Shown here: positions 45,801 through 47,618 of the stretch, one piece after another
How the letters are laid out: each line of letters opens with the position of its first letter
Position numbering within the stretch: position 1 is the stretch's first letter
DNA from: Paludibacteraceae bacterium
GTDB taxonomy: Bacteria > Bacteroidota > Bacteroidia > Bacteroidales > Paludibacteraceae
Assembly: GCA_024401645.1 (NCBI GenBank)
Contig: JAKSKR010000022.1
Span: forward strand, 1 to 47,618
Length of the DNA stretch: 47,618 nt
Direction of reading: 5' to 3'
Made by a program: the position numbers and the translations under genes
Notes under the pieces: model-generated
What the model saw: the letters and a program-made list of their open reading frames with translations, nothing else
Told to the model about the DNA's origin: nothing
The model's database searches: none

Positions 45801-47618
45801 CGCCTACACGATCGGCTCGACCGTTAATGGCGGCAATGTCGGTTACACCTATACATGGAGCGTTAACGGCAATGGCGGCAGCGAATCCACATATGTCATC
45901 GCAGCCACCTCCGGTTGTGCGAACTACACCATCAACCTCCGTGTAGTGGACGCGAAGGGCTGTGTGGCAAACGCCGTAGAGCAGACGTTCAGCACAGTGG
46001 ATACCGAGGCTCCAAAGTTGTTGGCCGACAAGGAATGGCCAAGCGACATAACCGGCAAGAACGCCTGCAAGTCAGCAGCAACCGGTTTTGCGGGCGAACT
46101 CTACAATGTTGAAAGAGTTAAGGATTTGTACGGTGACAACTGCGGCAGCGTTAACGTGAGCTTGAAGGGAGAATACGCGCTGACAGGCACCGACTGCGCG
46201 TGGACGTTGACCCGCACCTACGTCATCAGCGACAACTGCGGCAACAGCATTGAAAAGACGATGAGCATCAGTGGTGGCGACAATACCGTGCCGGCCATCA
46301 GCGTGAAGAGCGGCAGCGAGAGTGTTGCAGCGACCGCATTGGCCGAGTGCAAGTACAGCGTGCCAGACGTTACTGGTCTGGTAACCGTAAGCGACAACTG
46401 TAGCGCACTATCAGACCTCAAGATAACCCAGAGTCCAGCCGCCAACACCGTAATCAGCGGCAGTCAGGACATCACCGTGACCGTGACCGACCTGTGCGGC
46501 AATGAAAAGAGCGCCACCATCCGCGTAACCGTACCTAACGCCATCAGCGTGGACGTGAGCGACATCGTGGCCGCGAAGTGTAACGGTGACGCCAACGGCA
46601 GCTTCAAGGCCGTAGCCACCGGCGGCACCCCAGAGTACACCTACGCATGGAACGGCAAGTCCAACAGCGACGGCGTGTTCAGCGGCCTAGGTGCCGGCAA
46701 GCATACGTTGACGGTAAGCGACAGCAAGGGCTGCAGCACGAGCCAGGAAGTAGAAATCGAGCAACCAGAAAAGTTGACAGCCTCAATCGTGTTGCCTGAA
46801 GCTGGTTGCCCTAACATCGCCTACACGATCGGCTCGACCGTTAATGGCGGCAATGTCGGTTACACCTATACATGGAGCGTTAACGGCAATGGCGGCAGCG
46901 AATCCACATATGTCATCGCAGCCACCTCCGGTTGTGCGAACTACACCATCAACCTCCGTGTAGTGGACGCGAAGGGCTGTGTGGCAAACGCCGTAGAGCA
47001 GACGTTCAGCACAGTGGATACCGAGGCTCCAAAGTTGTTGGCCGACAAGGAATGGCCAAGCGACATAACCGGCAAGAACGCCTGCAAGTCAGCAGCAACC
47101 GGTTTTGCGGGCGAACTCTACAATGTTGAAAGAGTTAAGGATTTGTACGGTGACAACTGCGGCAGCGTTAACGTGAGCTTGAAGGGAGAATACGCGCTGA
47201 CAGGCACCGACTGCGCGTGGACGTTGACCCGCACCTACGTCATCAGCGACAACTGCGGCAACAGCATTGAAAAGACGATGAGCATCAGTGGTGGCGACAA
47301 TACCGTGCCGGCCATCAGCGTGAAGAGCGGCAGCGAGAGTGTTGCAGCGACCGCATTGGCCGAGTGCAAGTACAGCGTGCCAGACGTTACTGGTCTGGTA
47401 ACCGTAAGCGACAACTGTAGCGCACTATCAGACCTCAAGATAACCCAGAGTCCAGCCGCCAACACCGTAATCAGCGGCAGTCAGGACATCACCGTGACCG
47501 TGACCGACCTGTGCGGCAATGAAAAGAGCGCCACCATCCGCGTAACCGTACCTAACGCCATCAGCGTGGACGTGAGCGACATCGTGGCCGCGAAGTGTAA
47601 CGGTGACGCCAACGGCAG
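39847..47618 (+). CDS. Giant secreted SprB/HYR-type repeat adhesin, 3' end outside the window
   Basis: The frame from ATG 39847 stays open for 2590 codons to the right edge. It starts with a signal peptide (MVRLLLSLMSLLVSGDVLAQ). Residues about 20-680 are a unique, AT-rich-coded, cysteine-containing region. From about 690 there are many Ig-like HYR-type modules (EDKTAPTVSAKV... ; D.CGN followed by alternating strands). A SprB-repeat domain appears in the block with AKCNGDANGSFKAVATGG, GGTPEYTYAWNG and LTVSDSKGCS. The last part is an exact repeat of 339 residues. This is the class of SprB, a type IX-secreted filament adhesin that drives gliding or attachment in Flavobacterium. The sorting tail would lie beyond the window. 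A surface adhesin role is inferred from family. No GldN/PorM-type genes are near. Confidence 0.88.
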   Translation, partial: MVRLLLSLMSLLVSGDVLAQTIIYPDGKDCANPGETVTVYFPKKNGVKYSDYFFGNSRKDRTTLLFKIPFWTVENIISLSKSDKIDDEHFKLTVPNGHNSAIYTIYYGRTSILYYFGQASFNIRVCVDKPYVEIGEGCICPGGIIHATVRQSHVKNHTWQYKLDGGGWNNINNYTKVNDSTIYLVAPPNLKSNIIIRADQDGEGEVQVCMPTLVGPKCSQSYQKTVFHIDNACPDLEYTFEGQTLKGKSSYVVDLYPALPKTFKLNLDGNSIDQVYVDRCAIVVNCPNFQNFSTRQKAENLCFIPWNEIKDKLDTPTQSGGTNLSVVYWYKTDGGQEQKANDNTVFYPGHKYIIRMEVFVDGEYMTVCDSPEFAVVGLPSSASEPSIECSSNNHDNQEICLGSEIEPIVISSTNSTINIDNVTAAIQGTGLKVERVSDSKEKVDCVGFFEIVNGSGNGGSDVYLHVKNNPGLKCDEIGQKLEIKFYDKDGNIVHTFTNYGCGDNANLYDIGPLKKDELYYIEADVTKDKTCGSSFTLDLGSSGGLIQSNDKVIISGKPINAGVYSFDVETLPVGCVTQSTKLDVEITVKDTAKIQSSGNLNQELCVGGDMSVVTFTSNTELSANDLPSGVNLSLKSQSEGVYVYELTGNPSGSGVVDYVVSTQNLNGCGVKNVRGSFTFTSPSCSNSSLPATIDDCEGNVTIPLPEVTANCTISKYVYKLGDADYKETTSNVTVPLSEGAHTVLWKAYDAAGNASPVCTTTVNVTRTKTEPANPTASIHYCPSDGVISVNASAGFDSYLVEIVGASTPRLEAGSSNVFSVINPTGTTPTNINVYGVKCGNEEKFASTYSVYEVLADFDFADKVGAVNTVTLTDKSKATVVGDDIRTRRWFIFPTGQAGKPAVADTLLATSFGDDAAVVDKAIDPCGQWVAIVAENTGCCKAFNVKFVVPTPSCNSAAGFEAEQTLNTAADAVVCKASGATAYTFKACGVSVKLNGASIDAASIPTTMLADGDVLAWTLSNGKGSDVKTTVCKSVIRIADKTNPICPTIAEPIQLDACSKTADEIKGIITNYIHGLTSPKLDNCTDNANLIVSVTNAATQNAKSTKTYSFKLTDASSNTSVGCEVSIALNYPTVECPAMDAVKTLALCNPTKAQVLAELNKQALKVNACSASYAGYVASGLNAENYATQKSEDASATQYTIVWKFKDADGNELIPAGCPQKFKVVIPDFEHPTPLSGDVNCVEKAVKPSSVPTVNDALNNPITPEYKGSTKVPADFTCDGKVVHTYTYKDCAGHSFDWTYTYRVTTTGPVINAEGVPNSSDITCIDAAVQPTHIPTATNGCGHVITPSAPVRTENWTGKEKCVGTIKYTYTYTDCGNSQDWTYTYNLTSAKPVLSTEVVGRDLLCNPTSIPEVKPSDFTVTNACGTNQVEVNSADSHTDCSYQRVYTASYTNGCETAEPLVVTYTWKEDKVIPVLRVTKTEPETCNPSIVAPVFVASDNCEGEISSANINVTTDGVIGSGCSKQQTWKANYTDGCGNKAEELSVTYEWTEDKTAPTVSAKVSKVAAVKAGTCKYSVPDLCSDTYINFSDECSSSPTYVQSPAAGELISENTEVTIAVKDGCNNTSTVQITVEVPVALTASIVLPDAGCPNNTYTISSKVEGGTAPYTYTWSGNVSGSGASVTLNTDKACKDYGLTLHVKDANGCEANATGKTFTPVDGEKPTATGTAKTTLDLCISDALPTAVTGIDALEALSGLTFSDNCTAHADLSVSSSDKTITSSDCKKVVERTYNVSDKCGNSYEYVQTITMEDKSVPTISINAGKSSVKANVDKCVYTVPDVTGFVTVSDACKKGTLNVIQSPAAGANITETTSVTVTVSDGCEHSADATIEVTVPNAISVKVSDIVAAKCNGDANGSFKAVATGGTPEYTYAWNGKSNSDGVFSGLGAGKHTLTVSDSKGCSTSQEVEIEQPEKLTASIVLPEAGCPNIAYTIGSTVNGGNVGYTYTWSVNGNGGSESTYVIAATSGCANYTINLRVVDAKGCVANAVEQTFSTVDTEAPKLLADKEWPSDITGKNACKSAATGFAGELYNVERVKDLYGDNCGSVNVSLKGEYALTGTDCAWTLTRTYVISDNCGNSIEKTMSISGGDNTVPAISVKSGSESVAATALAECKYSVPDVTGLVTVSDNCSALSDLKITQSPAANTVISGSQDITVTVTDLCGNEKSATIRVTVPNAISVDVSDIVAAKCNGDANGSFKAVATGGTPEYTYAWNGKSNSDGVFSGLGAGKHTLTVSDSKGCSTSQEVEIEQPEKLTASIVLPEAGCPNIAYTIGSTVNGGNVGYTYTWSVNGNGGSESTYVIAATSGCANYTINLRVVDAKGCVANAVEQTFSTVDTEAPKLLADKEWPSDITGKNACKSAATGFAGELYNVERVKDLYGDNCGSVNVSLKGEYALTGTDCAWTLTRTYVISDNCGNSIEKTMSISGGDNTVPAISVKSGSESVAATALAECKYSVPDVTGLVTVSDNCSALSDLKITQSPAANTVISGSQDITVTVTDLCGNEKSATIRVTVPNAISVDVSDIVAAKCNGDANG
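44752..45537 (+). repeat. Diverged copy of the 339-residue module
   Basis: The segment from LTASIVLPDAGCPN to VTVPNAISV parallels 45757-46534 (LTASIVLPEAGCPN ... VTVPNAISV) with the same order of a PKD-like part, a D.CGN part and a HYR part, but clearly diverged in between. It lacks the SprB-repeat section that begins each later unit. It looks like the ancestral module. Confidence 0.75.
45538..47618 (+). repeat. Perfect 1017-bp tandem repeat in the adhesin
   Basis: Two full units, 45538-46554 and 46555-47571, look identical base for base where I compared them, and a third begins at 47572 and runs off the edge. A unit encodes 339 residues: a SprB repeat (DIVAAKCNGDANG ... IEQPEK), a PKD-like part, a DKEWPSDITGKNAC part and a HYR module. 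The codon just before the first unit is AAG and before the second and third is GAC, which fixes the left boundary. The number of units beyond the window is unknown. Confidence 0.95.

Noticed and set aside
45915..47129. Duplicate short plus-strand frames within the 1017-bp repeat
   Set aside because: They are out-of-frame readings of the same repeat, occurring identically in both units; not separate genes.

Overview
The window reads as a chromosome segment of an anaerobic, probably gut-associated Bacteroidota (most likely order Bacteroidales). The evidence is repeated Bacteroidota-type promoters (a -33 TTTG/TTG box about 19-21 nt before TAnnTTTG), the near absence of Shine-Dalgarno sequences, and family content: SprA, DUF4491, DUF2027-Smr, LL-diaminopimelate aminotransferase, GH98, and lipoproteins with acidic export signals after the lipid cysteine. 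I cannot name a genus. No phage, plasmid backbone, insertion sequence or CRISPR array is visible.

Layout. 1-5713: a PrsW-type membrane protease, a TauE/SafE exporter, and a secreted GH98 glycoside hydrolase with a sorting-like C-terminus, divergent from an AraC-type regulator. 5761-9563: accessory stretch with a small membrane protein, an AT-rich inverted-repeat element, an Rpn/PD-(D/E)XK nuclease with a 12-bp coding repeat, two unknown proteins and a small exported histidine-rich protein with a palindrome upstream. 9883-18202: mostly housekeeping (dapF-dapL, a YD-like repeat protein, a SUMF1-like secreted protein with a small partner, a tandem pair of methionine aminopeptidases, DUF1846). 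18359-29539: ruvA, sprA (outer-membrane translocon of the type IX secretion system), a putative glycan-binding lipoprotein, prfA and tRNA-Thr(CGT). 29540-30317: a region without long ORFs that holds a candidate stand-alone small RNA and two tandem 24-residue hydrophobic peptides that are clear paralogues. 30356-39407: a lipoprotein/acyltransferase operon, gamma-carbonic anhydrase, queA divergent from a DUF2027-Smr gene, and a TonB-dependent receptor with DUF4491. 39847-47618: one open frame of at least 2590 codons running off the right edge, encoding a giant secreted SprB/HYR-type repeat protein that ends in a perfect 1017-bp tandem repeat.

How it fits together. A surface/secretion theme recurs. 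SprA is the pore through which type IX substrates cross the outer membrane; the GH98 enzyme ends in a sorting-like tail; the giant SprB-like protein is the class of filamentous adhesin that SprA exports in gliding Bacteroidota. Only sprA of the type IX machinery is in the window, so this link is family knowledge plus inference. The strongest candidates for something undescribed are the tandem micropeptide pair (30051-30253), the small-RNA unit just upstream of it (29642-29744), and the growing repeat array of the giant adhesin.
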